This document shows positions 24,384 through 32,502 of a stretch of 32,604 nucleotides of DNA, piece by piece. Both the position numbers and the translations under genes were made by a program. Source of the DNA: an uncultured Butyrivibrio sp. (GTDB lineage Bacteria > Bacillota > Clostridia > Lachnospirales > Lachnospiraceae). Numbering within the stretch: position 1 is the first letter of the stretch; each line of letters starts with the position of its first letter. The stretch covers positions 1 to 32,604 of the forward strand of contig CAMVLM010000030.1 in NCBI GenBank assembly GCA_947168335.1. The letters are read 5' to 3'. Under the pieces are notes generated by a model, which saw only the letters and a list, made by a program, of their open reading frames with translations, made no database searches and had not been told where the DNA came from.

Positions 24384-26228
24384 CTAAATATATAGTATTT
24401 CTTTATATGCCCTATAATAAATTTCAAATCTTCCCTCTTTCGTCAGATAATCCAGATCCTCATACAATCCACGATCATGCTTTATCAGGGCAATTATTGA
24501 AGGGCTGTACCTGGTTCCTGCTCCAGAAGCCAATTCCTCAAATACAGTGTTAAAATCCTTACCACTTGTATAATTACGCCCCAGTATGTCCGTTGCAGCG
24601 TCGATACTATCTGCAACAGATATGAGATCAATAATGGGCTTGTACGGTGATCTTGTATTTTCAAAATCTTCAGGATATCCGCCATTTCCATCATAGTATT
24701 TATGGTGCCCGCGTATGATATCAAAAAACTTGCCAAAGTTGTTATCATGATTCAGCATCTTATATCCATCATACGGATGACGCTTTATTATCTCGAACTC
24801 CTCATCATACAAATGGCGATCCTGTCGGCTTACAACACTTACTATCCTGCACTTTCCACAATCATGTAACAAACCGCAGTCCGATACATAATCCAAAAGC
24901 TCCTTTTGATTCGACATAACTGTCTTTGCATCAGGATATCCGGGTACACCAATGAAGTATGAAGGTGTCTCTATAATAAGTGCATGCGCTATTCGCATTG
25001 CTATCTCACTGACCATGAGACTGTGTATATAGGTCATTGGCTGCCTGATTATTACCAGTTTCAGCAGCAATTCCTTCTTTTCTACACTGTCTTCAATAAA
25101 TGGTGCATATTCAACAAACCACTCTGCACACATCTCATCCACAAGCTCAGGCCAAAAACCAAATGGTATTCTTTTCTGAAACTCAGTGACTTTTTTGCAG
25201 AATCTGTCTATATACATTTTACATATATCATTATCTACTTTTTTGAACTGAAATATGGAAAAGATAGTACAACTGCAGTTATGATAATTCATAACTTTTA
25301 TCAGTGACGCTTCTTCGTCTTTACTAAAATCCACATCACCTATGTTATTCAGATAATCTATAAGTTCTTCTATAAGTGGCTCGTATTTCTCTCCTTTTAA
25401 CAATCTGCATTTTATTTCAGACCTGAAAAGCGATCCTTCATCATCCAGTTTGCCCTCACGCATCCATTTTTCCTTAATGGAAGGTACAACTGCAGCAAAT
25501 TCAATCGTGAAATCCAGCGGCATTGTTTCGACAAATTCTTCTGCGGAAAGGATATCCGTCTCAATCTGTGCCAGGCATGACAGAAATTCCTCATTATTAC
25601 CGTCTAGTCTCTGCACATAGTCAGTGTTCCAGAGTTCCATTGCCTCATGATAATACCTGAACATCCGGCTCTTATACTCTGCAGATGTCTGTCCTATGGG
25701 GGCTATAAGATTATTATAAGCAATGAAAATGCACAATCTTGCGGACGCATCTTTTATTTCCGCATAATGTTCTTTAAGTGCAATACATTTTTCATAGTAA
25801 TCTACAGCCTTATCAGGACCTTCTTCCTTGTCAATCCTGCCATAAAACTCAAAATACTCATATCCAAGCATTTTATAGAGAAAACAGAGCTTATCATAAT
25901 CACAACGTTCTTCATAAAAAGCAATTGCCGGCTCTGCCAGATTTCTCATCACAAAAAGATCATCATAACCACCGGTATAAAATCCACTGACAACTTCAAA
26001 CAGCTTATCAGCCACTCTTTCAGTTATGCCATCCTTAAGGGATTCTCTTATGCTACTGATAAAACTGTTATTATCGGAATATATATCTCTTGTAATGCGT
26101 GATCTTTCTACAAGGACGTCTCTCCATTTATTAAAAGTCAGCTCTTCCAGAAGATACTGTTCTGTTTCCCATATCTTCTGCCGGTTAGCCGAGTATTCAT
26201 AAAAGAATTTGGATAAAGTCTTTTCCAT
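24384..26228 (-). CDS. HD-GYP domain protein with helical repeat N-terminus
   Basis: This 614-residue cytosolic protein lacks membrane segments. Residues 1-380 are helical and look like tetratricopeptide-like repeats (for example AVDYYEKCIALKEHYAEIKD near 141-160). Residues 395-614 form an HD-GYP phosphodiesterase-like domain: H402, HDCGK (455-459), H484, HH (508-509) and DGNGGYP (513-519), then ADSIDAATD. Most metal-ligand positions of active HD-GYP enzymes are present. Cyclic-di-GMP hydrolysis is the known activity of the family, but it is not proven for this subgroup. No receiver or sensor domain is seen, so the repeats may bind a partner. It stands alone between two operons. Confidence 0.88.
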   Translation of the reverse strand: MEKTLSKFFYEYSANRQKIWETEQYLLEELTFNKWRDVLVERSRITRDIYSDNNSFISSIRESLKDGITERVADKLFEVVSGFYTGGYDDLFVMRNLAEPAIAFYEERCDYDKLCFLYKMLGYEYFEFYGRIDKEEGPDKAVDYYEKCIALKEHYAEIKDASARLCIFIAYNNLIAPIGQTSAEYKSRMFRYYHEAMELWNTDYVQRLDGNNEEFLSCLAQIETDILSAEEFVETMPLDFTIEFAAVVPSIKEKWMREGKLDDEGSLFRSEIKCRLLKGEKYEPLIEELIDYLNNIGDVDFSKDEEASLIKVMNYHNCSCTIFSIFQFKKVDNDICKMYIDRFCKKVTEFQKRIPFGFWPELVDEMCAEWFVEYAPFIEDSVEKKELLLKLVIIRQPMTYIHSLMVSEIAMRIAHALIIETPSYFIGVPGYPDAKTVMSNQKELLDYVSDCGLLHDCGKCRIVSVVSRQDRHLYDEEFEIIKRHPYDGYKMLNHDNNFGKFFDIIRGHHKYYDGNGGYPEDFENTRSPYKPIIDLISVADSIDAATDILGRNYTSGKDFNTVFEELASGAGTRYSPSIIALIKHDRGLYEDLDYLTKEGRFEIYYRAYKEILYI

Positions 26229-26327
26229 CTGTATGCTCCAGTTAAAGTTCCTGCATCAAATAGTATATAAACAATTATCCACCACTTTATCAGTAAATAC
26301 TATTAAATATCTGTTAAGTCTTTAATC

Positions 26328-27263
26328 CTATTGGCTTTTTTCAGGGATGATTTTGAACAGTGCTGTATTCATATAAGCTAATGGACTGTCATATGCAAAA
26401 ACAATTATTCCATCATAGTCCGACTTAACAGTCTGCAATACATCAGAAGTGTAAGGATCTGAGATATATGCAATAACCTGTCCTTTTATAACTTTATCTC
26501 CCGCTTTTGCTATTGAATCCAAAAAGCCTGCACTGTTTGACCTTATCGTGACAAAGTTCTCACTTTCTACTATCTTTGACGCAACGAAGCCAGAACTCTC
26601 ATAGTCAAGTATTCCTTCTTTAGCCATAAAATTCAGAACAGAATCAACACCCTGACCGGCACTCTCTTTATTTATCTTTTCTGTACTTGATGTGTAAATA
26701 GAGAACGCTTCCGTGTCCCATATCTGCCAGTTGTAATTTAATGTAGTTGTATCAAAGGGTCTGGGATTATGCAGAACAATGTAGGGAAGACCAAATTTTC
26801 TTGCCAGATCTATATTTTCATTACCGGTTTTCATCATTCTGACCTGAGGTACAAAATGCCCCGGCATATAAAATGAAGCTAACTGAACTCCATACTTATA
26901 TTCCTTTATCACATTAAAGATGCCATCTGCTATCCTTTGTGTGGTCTCTCCCAATCCATATCCGGGAAACATTCTGTTTATATCTGTATTATCAATGCTC
27001 CAGAATCTCTTTTTTATATTTACAGAATATGGATTTCCACAGGGAATTATCATGATGGAGCTACCTTTTGATATTTTCCCGGCTTCTTCAAGCTTTTTCA
27101 GTTTCTTTACAAGCATGCTGCATACATACATCTGTTGATATTCATTACCCCTGAGGCTTCCAACGATGCAGATGCTTTTTTCTCCTTCTCCAAACTCGTA
27201 TCCGGTCACCCTGAAGTCATCCCTGTAAAGCCCCTTGAAGGAATATATTTCGCTTATCTTCAT
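26328..27263 (-). CDS. AstE/AspA-like M14 protein lacking zinc histidines
   Basis: This 311-residue protein has the fold of succinylglutamate desuccinylase/aspartoacylase (M14 subfamily) with a C-terminal beta-domain (about 225-311). Its upstream paralogue has GIHGDE and DIHAS. At the same places this one has SLRGNE (Arg38 for His, Glu41 kept) and VQLAS (Leu128 for His). Two of three zinc ligands are thus gone, while the NRMFPG substrate loop is kept. It overlaps the paralogue gene by four bases and is last in the operon. It may be a binding or regulatory partner rather than an enzyme, or it may use another chemistry. Confidence 0.88.
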   Translation of the reverse strand: MKISEIYSFKGLYRDDFRVTGYEFGEGEKSICIVGSLRGNEYQQMYVCSMLVKKLKKLEEAGKISKGSSIMIIPCGNPYSVNIKKRFWSIDNTDINRMFPGYGLGETTQRIADGIFNVIKEYKYGVQLASFYMPGHFVPQVRMMKTGNENIDLARKFGLPYIVLHNPRPFDTTTLNYNWQIWDTEAFSIYTSSTEKINKESAGQGVDSVLNFMAKEGILDYESSGFVASKIVESENFVTIRSNSAGFLDSIAKAGDKVIKGQVIAYISDPYTSDVLQTVKSDYDGIIVFAYDSPLAYMNTALFKIIPEKSQ

Positions 27264-28225
27264 ACATTATTCTCCGATAGAACTTTTTGTTTAAGTATTC
27301 TTCCCATCAATGAACCTTCATCAACTACCGGATACTCTCTTACCGTGAAAAGAAGGCCATCTTCCGGTGCTCTGACAATTTCCAGGATTTCTCCGGATAA
27401 AGGACTGATAATCTTACCGATAGTATCACCTTTATGAACAAAAGATCCCTGCTTTCTTTCCTTCATATACACTCCGGCACACGCGGCATTAAGGTAGCAG
27501 ACATCTGTTCCATCATTATCCTGTGCTATAATAGGCTGCCTCGTCCTGCATATTTCTCCGGTCCAGATTCCAAGCTCCGACATAATTGAAAATATTCCTT
27601 CTGTGAGCTGCTCACCGTATTCTTCCGTTATCCGCATGCCTACTCCCATTTCAACAACCAGCGTTTTAGTACCTTTGCTGTTCAGAGAATAAGCCAGAGT
27701 AGATTCCAATACTGTACTGGCACCATGTATCCATACAAGATCCATATTTGATTTAACTGCCAGAGGAAGCAATGATGACACGCTTACTTCATTGATCCTT
27801 ACCTGTGGAGTTTCCGTCAGAAAAATGTTGCTGGCATGAATGTCCAGGACCACGTCTGCATCACTTAGTTCCTTTATTATTTCAGATGCCAGATATTCAT
27901 TCATATCACCATCAGAGTTTCCGGGGAAAATTCTGTTCATATCCAGATCAAATGCCGGAATTCCACGAGTTATGGAATCTATTCCGAATGGATTCATGGC
28001 CGGATAAATATCTACTATTCCATTGAGATTTTCCTGCGCCAGCTTAATACGGTGTGCGACTTCATAGCATACATATTGTCCTTCCAATTCATCACCATGA
28101 ATACCTGTAACAATGCATATACGCTTTTTAGCTTTTCCCTCTGCTTCTAACCGGTGCTTTTTTATGAAAAATTCTTCTCCAACCGGAAGAGGTATTCTAA
28201 CTACATCACTAATTGATTCAATCAT
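27260..28225 (-). CDS. AstE/AspA-like zinc carboxypeptidase/deacylase
   Basis: This 321-residue protein of the succinylglutamate desuccinylase/aspartoacylase (M14) family hydrolyses an amide bond next to a carboxylate. All marks of activity are present: GIHGDE (H43, E46), DIHAS (H130) and the arginine loop DMNRIFPG. The C-terminal beta-domain (about 235-321) resembles a lipoyl-like barrel. Upstream it overlaps the transglutaminase gene by eight bases, and downstream its stop overlaps the inactive-looking paralogue. The likely substrate is a peptide or amide product of the ATP-grasp ligase in the same operon (inference). Confidence 0.9.
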   Translation of the reverse strand: MIESISDVVRIPLPVGEEFFIKKHRLEAEGKAKKRICIVTGIHGDELEGQYVCYEVAHRIKLAQENLNGIVDIYPAMNPFGIDSITRGIPAFDLDMNRIFPGNSDGDMNEYLASEIIKELSDADVVLDIHASNIFLTETPQVRINEVSVSSLLPLAVKSNMDLVWIHGASTVLESTLAYSLNSKGTKTLVVEMGVGMRITEEYGEQLTEGIFSIMSELGIWTGEICRTRQPIIAQDNDGTDVCYLNAACAGVYMKERKQGSFVHKGDTIGKIISPLSGEILEIVRAPEDGLLFTVREYPVVDEGSLMGRILKQKVLSENNV

Positions 28226-29021
28226 GTATCAGATTTTGCTCCTCATTGACTATTACTGATATCGTCTGGCTCTGAGTTACATTTCCCGTGAAAATTCCCT
28301 GATTTACCAGACAATCTCTAAAGTCTCTGCCATTAGATATCTTTATATATTCATCATTTACAACCTTGCCATTTGTTGGATCGAATCCGATCCATCTGTT
28401 ATCATCCCATGCTTCAACCCAGGCGTGAGAACGCCCCTCACCAATCATCATCCCTGTTACATATCTGCATGGAATGGATTCCAGCCTGCACAAAGAAAGC
28501 ATGATATGCGCAAAGTCCTGACATACGCCACAACCTCCCTTAAGCGCCTCTTCTGCTTTAGTGTCCATGTCAGTGCAACCCTGCCTGTACTCGAACTCAT
28601 TATTCAGATTCTGCATTATCAAAAGAGCTTTTTCCTCATTACTGCTGCAGCTTTCGAGGGAGTGCTTTTTTGAAAAATCCAAAACAGACTCCCCCGGAGC
28701 AGTAATCTTTGTCTGATATTTATACATACCAACCATATGGAGCTCTTTAGCAGATTCAAAGTCTTTTAATCCGGTACTCGCGGTACCTTCAACATCAAAT
28801 CCAAAACTATCATGAAGCTCTTTAGTATAGCCAAAAATAGTTATATTCCCATGAGAATCGATATCTTTTCCTGTTATATTGTCGGGAAAAACTGATACAT
28901 CAATGTTCTCAATCTTTTGCATATCAGTATCATGTGGGATGCACTTAAGGGAAAATCTGTGCTCCTTGACTTCGTTGCTAAACAGAAGCTTCATATGATA
29001 TATGAAATGCAACCTTTTCAA
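28218..29021 (-). CDS. Transglutaminase-like cysteine protease
   Basis: This 267-residue protein of the bacterial transglutaminase-like family probably works as a protease or amidase. The N-terminal beta domain starts RLHFIYHMKLLFS. The catalytic triad is Cys167 (GGCGVCQDFAH), His199 (RSHAWVEAW) and Asp214 (IGFDPTNG). The start is a TTG whose TTGA overlaps the stop of the alpha-E gene, and the family N-terminus supports it over a later ATG. No signal peptide is seen. This family is regularly encoded with alpha-E and circularly permuted ATP-grasp proteins. Confidence 0.93.
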   Translation of the reverse strand: MKRLHFIYHMKLLFSNEVKEHRFSLKCIPHDTDMQKIENIDVSVFPDNITGKDIDSHGNITIFGYTKELHDSFGFDVEGTASTGLKDFESAKELHMVGMYKYQTKITAPGESVLDFSKKHSLESCSSNEEKALLIMQNLNNEFEYRQGCTDMDTKAEEALKGGCGVCQDFAHIMLSLCRLESIPCRYVTGMMIGEGRSHAWVEAWDDNRWIGFDPTNGKVVNDEYIKISNGRDFRDCLVNQGIFTGNVTQSQTISVIVNEEQNLIHD

Positions 29022-29692
29022 CTTTCATCACCTACCAACCGCTCTATAGCTTCTATCAGCGTTTCATAAGGCATTTCATCCAATTGAACAAGATAGTTGA
29101 CGTGCGCCAGTTTCTTTAGGCTATACCTTATTTCACTTTTATCTATTCTGTTTGTAAGCCGTCTGGCTTCTCTCTGAAGCTTCCTGGGATCTTCCCTTAG
29201 CCTTGCGTACAAATCAATTCTTTCAATCAGCTTACCTACACGGATGATATTTCGTATCTGTGACTCATCTATATCATCATCAGCCATTCCCCAGAAGGCC
29301 GCTATGTTGTCTGTGACTTTCTGAAGTCCTATCAATGGCGCGCTGGATATTGCCGCCTGATTCATGGCATATAAAGCCAGCTGAATATATGATAAAGATT
29401 CACTTCCAATCTCCTCTCTTAAAACAATGGCATTATCATATGCCCTCATGAGATTAGAGAAAATTGAGTTTTCATCCTTCAGGCTAAAGCAATATCTCTG
29501 GCAAAAGTCCTCTTTGGACTTATAGATATTTGGTATATCCTGGCTTTTGCAGAATTTGTCATACTCTAATTCATCCATATCGATCATAGAATCGAATTTA
29601 TCAGCAAATACTTTGATGGTCGAATATACTCTTTCTGTATACCGTCCAAGCCAATACAATCTGTCAGTGTTTTCTACTGAGATAATACCCAT
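29018..29692 (-). CDS. Alpha-E domain protein
   Basis: This 224-residue all-helical alpha-E (DUF403) protein has the typical start TDRLYWLGRYTERVYSTIKV. It is shorter than the usual family length of around 300. Later helices include RIIRVGKLIERIDLYARLRED, here seen as an Arg-rich conserved segment near 150-170. The biochemical role is unknown; family members are found with ATP-grasp ligases and transglutaminases and are thought to assist peptide synthesis. It overlaps the ATP-grasp gene by 19 bases and the transglutaminase gene by four. Confidence 0.92.
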   Translation of the reverse strand: MGIISVENTDRLYWLGRYTERVYSTIKVFADKFDSMIDMDELEYDKFCKSQDIPNIYKSKEDFCQRYCFSLKDENSIFSNLMRAYDNAIVLREEIGSESLSYIQLALYAMNQAAISSAPLIGLQKVTDNIAAFWGMADDDIDESQIRNIIRVGKLIERIDLYARLREDPRKLQREARRLTNRIDKSEIRYSLKKLAHVNYLVQLDEMPYETLIEAIERLVGDES

Positions 29693-31032
29693 GTGTCCTT
29701 AAAACCTCCTCCCTGTGAAGAATTTACGATAAAAGAATCGGGATTTCTGGAAAACCTTGTAAGACCGCTTTTCCATACCATTGGTTCTTCTGCCATCAGT
29801 ACAAATGCCCTCAAATCTGCTTTCCTGGGCAGTAGCTGTCCCTTTTCCATAATATCTATATCAATAAAATCTATTACTTCCTGTGCTATGAATCTTCTGG
29901 GTTCTGCCTTAAGCATTGCAATGAACTTTTCTTTTTCCTCTTTGCTCATCTTATTGCCAAAAACAACACCATATCCTCCAGCCTCTGCGACATCCTTCAA
30001 AACCAGATTATCAAAATTATCGAGAACATATTTCATATCTTCATCGTAATAAGGAAGATATGTAGGCGCGTTGTTAAGAATCGGTTCTTCTCCCAGATAA
30101 TATTTGATCATTTTGGGAACAAAGTAGTAGATTCCCTTATCATCTGCAACTCCATTACCCGGAGCATTTATCAGAGCCACATTTCCTTTTCTGTATATAT
30201 CAAAGATATGCGGAATGCCTATTACTGATTCCTCATTAAAGCTCATCGGATCCAGATATTCATCTGAAATTCTTCTATATACAGCTCCGACTCGCTCCTT
30301 CCTGCCTGAGTAATCAATAAAATACAGATGATCATTTTCAACTATCAGCTCATGCCCTGAAACAAGATGTGCTCCGGTTTTTTCTGCCAGATATGAATGC
30401 TCAAAATACGCTGCATTATAACGGCCCGGGGTAAGAATAACTGTATGCCCTCCACAGTTTACATAGTCCATGGTATGCCGCAGCATATCTGCATAATTTC
30501 TGTTATCTTCGATATGTTTTCCTGTAAATAGTGACGGCGCACTTCGTCTTTCTATACCTCTTACAATCATCGGATATGAAGCTCCCGATGGTATTCTCAG
30601 GTTATCCTCCAGTATGTACCAGGTTCCATCCTTGCTTTGAACCAGATCTATTCCGGATATGTGAGAATAAACACCTTTGGATGGAACAATGCCTTCACAC
30701 TGCGGCAGATAGCCACTTCCGGCATAAATAAATTCCTCAGGAACAATCTTGTCCTTAATGATCTTCTTTTCTCCGTATATATCCGCTATAAAAAGGTTTA
30801 GCGCTTTTACTCTCTGCTTCAATCCCTTTTCAAGATAAGCAAACTCCTTGTTGTCAATTACTCTGGGAATCATGTCAAAAGGGAAAAGCTGTTCTTTAAA
30901 TTCGTTATTCTTATATATGCCGAATTTAACGCCATACCTTGCCAGCTGCTCGTTTACAACATCGGCCCCTGTGTAAATTTCCATATCTTCAACCCGGTCT
31001 CTCTTGCCGCAAATGTCCATATAACTGATCAT
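29674..31032 (-). CDS. Circularly permuted ATP-grasp protein
   Basis: This 452-residue ligase-like protein of the circularly permuted ATP-grasp family (DUF404/DUF407 type) has the family marks MIPRVIDNKEFAYLEKGL, KQRVKALNLFIADIYG and WYILEDNLRIPSGASYPM. Near the C-terminus there are the glycine-rich VAEAGGYGVVFGNKM and FIAQEVIDF. Such enzymes are predicted to use ATP to join an amine to a carboxylate, probably making a short peptide or modifying one; the product is not known for any close relative that I can name. It starts behind GGGAG, three bases after the membrane-HAD gene, and overlaps alpha-E. Confidence 0.93.
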   Translation of the reverse strand: MISYMDICGKRDRVEDMEIYTGADVVNEQLARYGVKFGIYKNNEFKEQLFPFDMIPRVIDNKEFAYLEKGLKQRVKALNLFIADIYGEKKIIKDKIVPEEFIYAGSGYLPQCEGIVPSKGVYSHISGIDLVQSKDGTWYILEDNLRIPSGASYPMIVRGIERRSAPSLFTGKHIEDNRNYADMLRHTMDYVNCGGHTVILTPGRYNAAYFEHSYLAEKTGAHLVSGHELIVENDHLYFIDYSGRKERVGAVYRRISDEYLDPMSFNEESVIGIPHIFDIYRKGNVALINAPGNGVADDKGIYYFVPKMIKYYLGEEPILNNAPTYLPYYDEDMKYVLDNFDNLVLKDVAEAGGYGVVFGNKMSKEEKEKFIAMLKAEPRRFIAQEVIDFIDIDIMEKGQLLPRKADLRAFVLMAEEPMVWKSGLTRFSRNPDSFIVNSSQGGGFKDTWVLSQ

Positions 31033-31034
31033 AT

Positions 31035-32321
31035 CTATGCTCCCTTCTTATCCTGTTTATCCCAATAAAACATATGATGAAGCTTATGAATTATCTGATT
31101 GCTGTCTTCTAAGTAATAATCAGCTTTATTCCTTCTGTTATCACTTAAACTAATTACACCATCTGTCCTATAGTTATCTTTAAGGTAATCAACCATGTTT
31201 TTTACAGAAGCGTTACGATTGTATATTTTCAAATATGAGTAACCACTGTAATCATCCGAAGGATATGTTAAAAGCTTAAAATCCTTTTCAATTCCCGAAT
31301 TATGGAGTTCCCTGACAAGCGCTTGTATTTTTCTTGTCTTATCTATGCACATCATATAAACAACAGGATGCTCCTTTGGACGCTTCTTATTGAGGTAATT
31401 TCTGTATGGAGATCTGTGCATCTTTTCATAGATACTCTTCTCTGCCTCGTTTTTGAGCTCGTTATAGTAGATAATAAGCAGATCTTCCAATATGACAGTG
31501 GTAAAAATGTTAAAGCCTCTGGTGAGTATAAACTCTTCTACCTTGTTGGCATGCTCTGCTGAGAAGACATAAACCTTTGGATATCGATTCTCGTTAACGT
31601 CATATAGTATTGCTCCATCCATAGCGATTATAGGCATTTCGGTTTTTACTGATGGATTTCCTTCCAGAAAACCTGCCGGTGTTCTGAGTGTCATAAATGA
31701 AAGTTTTATGCCATCTTCAAGCATATTCTGTATGGATACATATCCATATGGAGTAAATCCACCGGCTTTTTTATCCATAGAATTATCTATATCTATCACA
31801 AACAGTACGTTATCGGCTTTTTTACCATGTATGTGTATTGAGTTAATAGTCAGTCCTACAAAGATACCAATTAATGTATCGAGGCATCTGTCTGCCACAA
31901 ATAAATACGGATTACTGTCCATAAAATGATTTACGACTATACTTAAAAACACCACACAGGAAAAATATGAAGCTTTTTTCTGTCGAATCAGAACGGTTGT
32001 ATATATGACGGGTATCAGTAGTACAGAAATCACAAAATAGTGACTGATTCCATTACCGGTATCAAAAATGTTCATCGTTATCAACAGATAAAGCAGTCCA
32101 TATATCGCACCAATCAGTGTTCCTATTGTTCTTTGTAATGCATTTCCAAGTGTATTTCTTGTCTGATTCTGTATACACCATAGAACAGCCAGCGCTGAAT
32201 AAAACGGCGCGCCATGCTTACCCCTGATAAGATAGATTAAAAAACAGATAAACACTCCAAGAGCGGATTTGACAATCCTCATGCCAATATGTGGGATGAT
32301 CTTTTTACTTACTAATTGCAT
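31035..32321 (-). CDS. FUSC-like membrane protein fused to Cof-type HAD domain
   Basis: The N-terminal 170 residues hold about five to six membrane segments with FUSC/aromatic-acid-exporter-like features (GMRIVKSALGVFICFLIYLI, TIGTLIGAIYGLLYLL). The remaining 255 residues form a cytosolic domain like Cof-type HAD phosphatases: DIDNSM as motif I, then LSFMTLRT and PIIAMDGAILYD. The late motifs are changed: SVKN for the Lys motif and SDNRRNK in place of the usual GDxxND acidic pair. The catalytic competence is therefore doubtful. I prefer the ATG at 32321 (GAGGG just upstream); an ATG 21 codons earlier (32384) lacks a site. It is the first gene of the ATP-grasp operon. Confidence 0.8.
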   Translation of the reverse strand: MQLVSKKIIPHIGMRIVKSALGVFICFLIYLIRGKHGAPFYSALAVLWCIQNQTRNTLGNALQRTIGTLIGAIYGLLYLLITMNIFDTGNGISHYFVISVLLIPVIYTTVLIRQKKASYFSCVVFLSIVVNHFMDSNPYLFVADRCLDTLIGIFVGLTINSIHIHGKKADNVLFVIDIDNSMDKKAGGFTPYGYVSIQNMLEDGIKLSFMTLRTPAGFLEGNPSVKTEMPIIAMDGAILYDVNENRYPKVYVFSAEHANKVEEFILTRGFNIFTTVILEDLLIIYYNELKNEAEKSIYEKMHRSPYRNYLNKKRPKEHPVVYMMCIDKTRKIQALVRELHNSGIEKDFKLLTYPSDDYSGYSYLKIYNRNASVKNMVDYLKDNYRTDGVISLSDNRRNKADYYLEDSNQIIHKLHHMFYWDKQDKKGA

Positions 32322-32455
32322 CTGGCCCTCACAGGTCTTTGATATATTGAAAAATGGCGCCTTGGTAATAAACCGAAACGCCATTGCTTCAATATATCTT
32401 CATAGGAGATTATTAAATAAAAAAACGAGGATGCCCGACACACTGTGTGTACCAT
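32312..32455 (-). other. Possible 47-codon leader ORF
   Basis: An ATG at 32455 with GAGG five bases upstream opens a frame of 47 codons (begins MVHTVCRASSFF). It runs over the terminator-like hairpin and ends at 32312, overlapping the preferred start of the membrane-HAD gene by a few bases in another frame. It could couple translation, but the coding look is weak and it may be chance. Confidence 0.25.
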
Positions 32456-32468
32456 AACGTCCTCGTTT
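32419..32468 (-). terminator. Terminator hairpin in the leader of the ATP-grasp operon
   Basis: On the minus strand AAACGAGGA (complement of 32460-32468) pairs with TCCTCGTTT (complement of 32423-32431), followed by a run of seven Ts. A small ACACA/TGTGT hairpin lies inside. The hairpin begins right at the predicted transcription start, so it may attenuate the operon or end a separate transcript from beyond the window. Confidence 0.6.
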
Positions 32469-32474
32469 GTATTT

Positions 32475-32502
32475 AGTATACTCCATTATTTCTGTTTTTC
32501 AA
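32475..32502 (-). promoter_or_regulatory. Promoter of the ATP-grasp operon
   Basis: On the minus strand TTGAAA (complement of 32497-32502), a 16-base spacer and TATACT (complement of 32475-32480) form a strong sigma-A-type promoter. Predicted start near 32468. Confidence 0.65.

Noticed and set aside
25647-26102. 151-codon open frame on the plus strand
   Set aside because: It is antisense to the HD-GYP protein and is rich in Ile, Ser and Cys without domain features.
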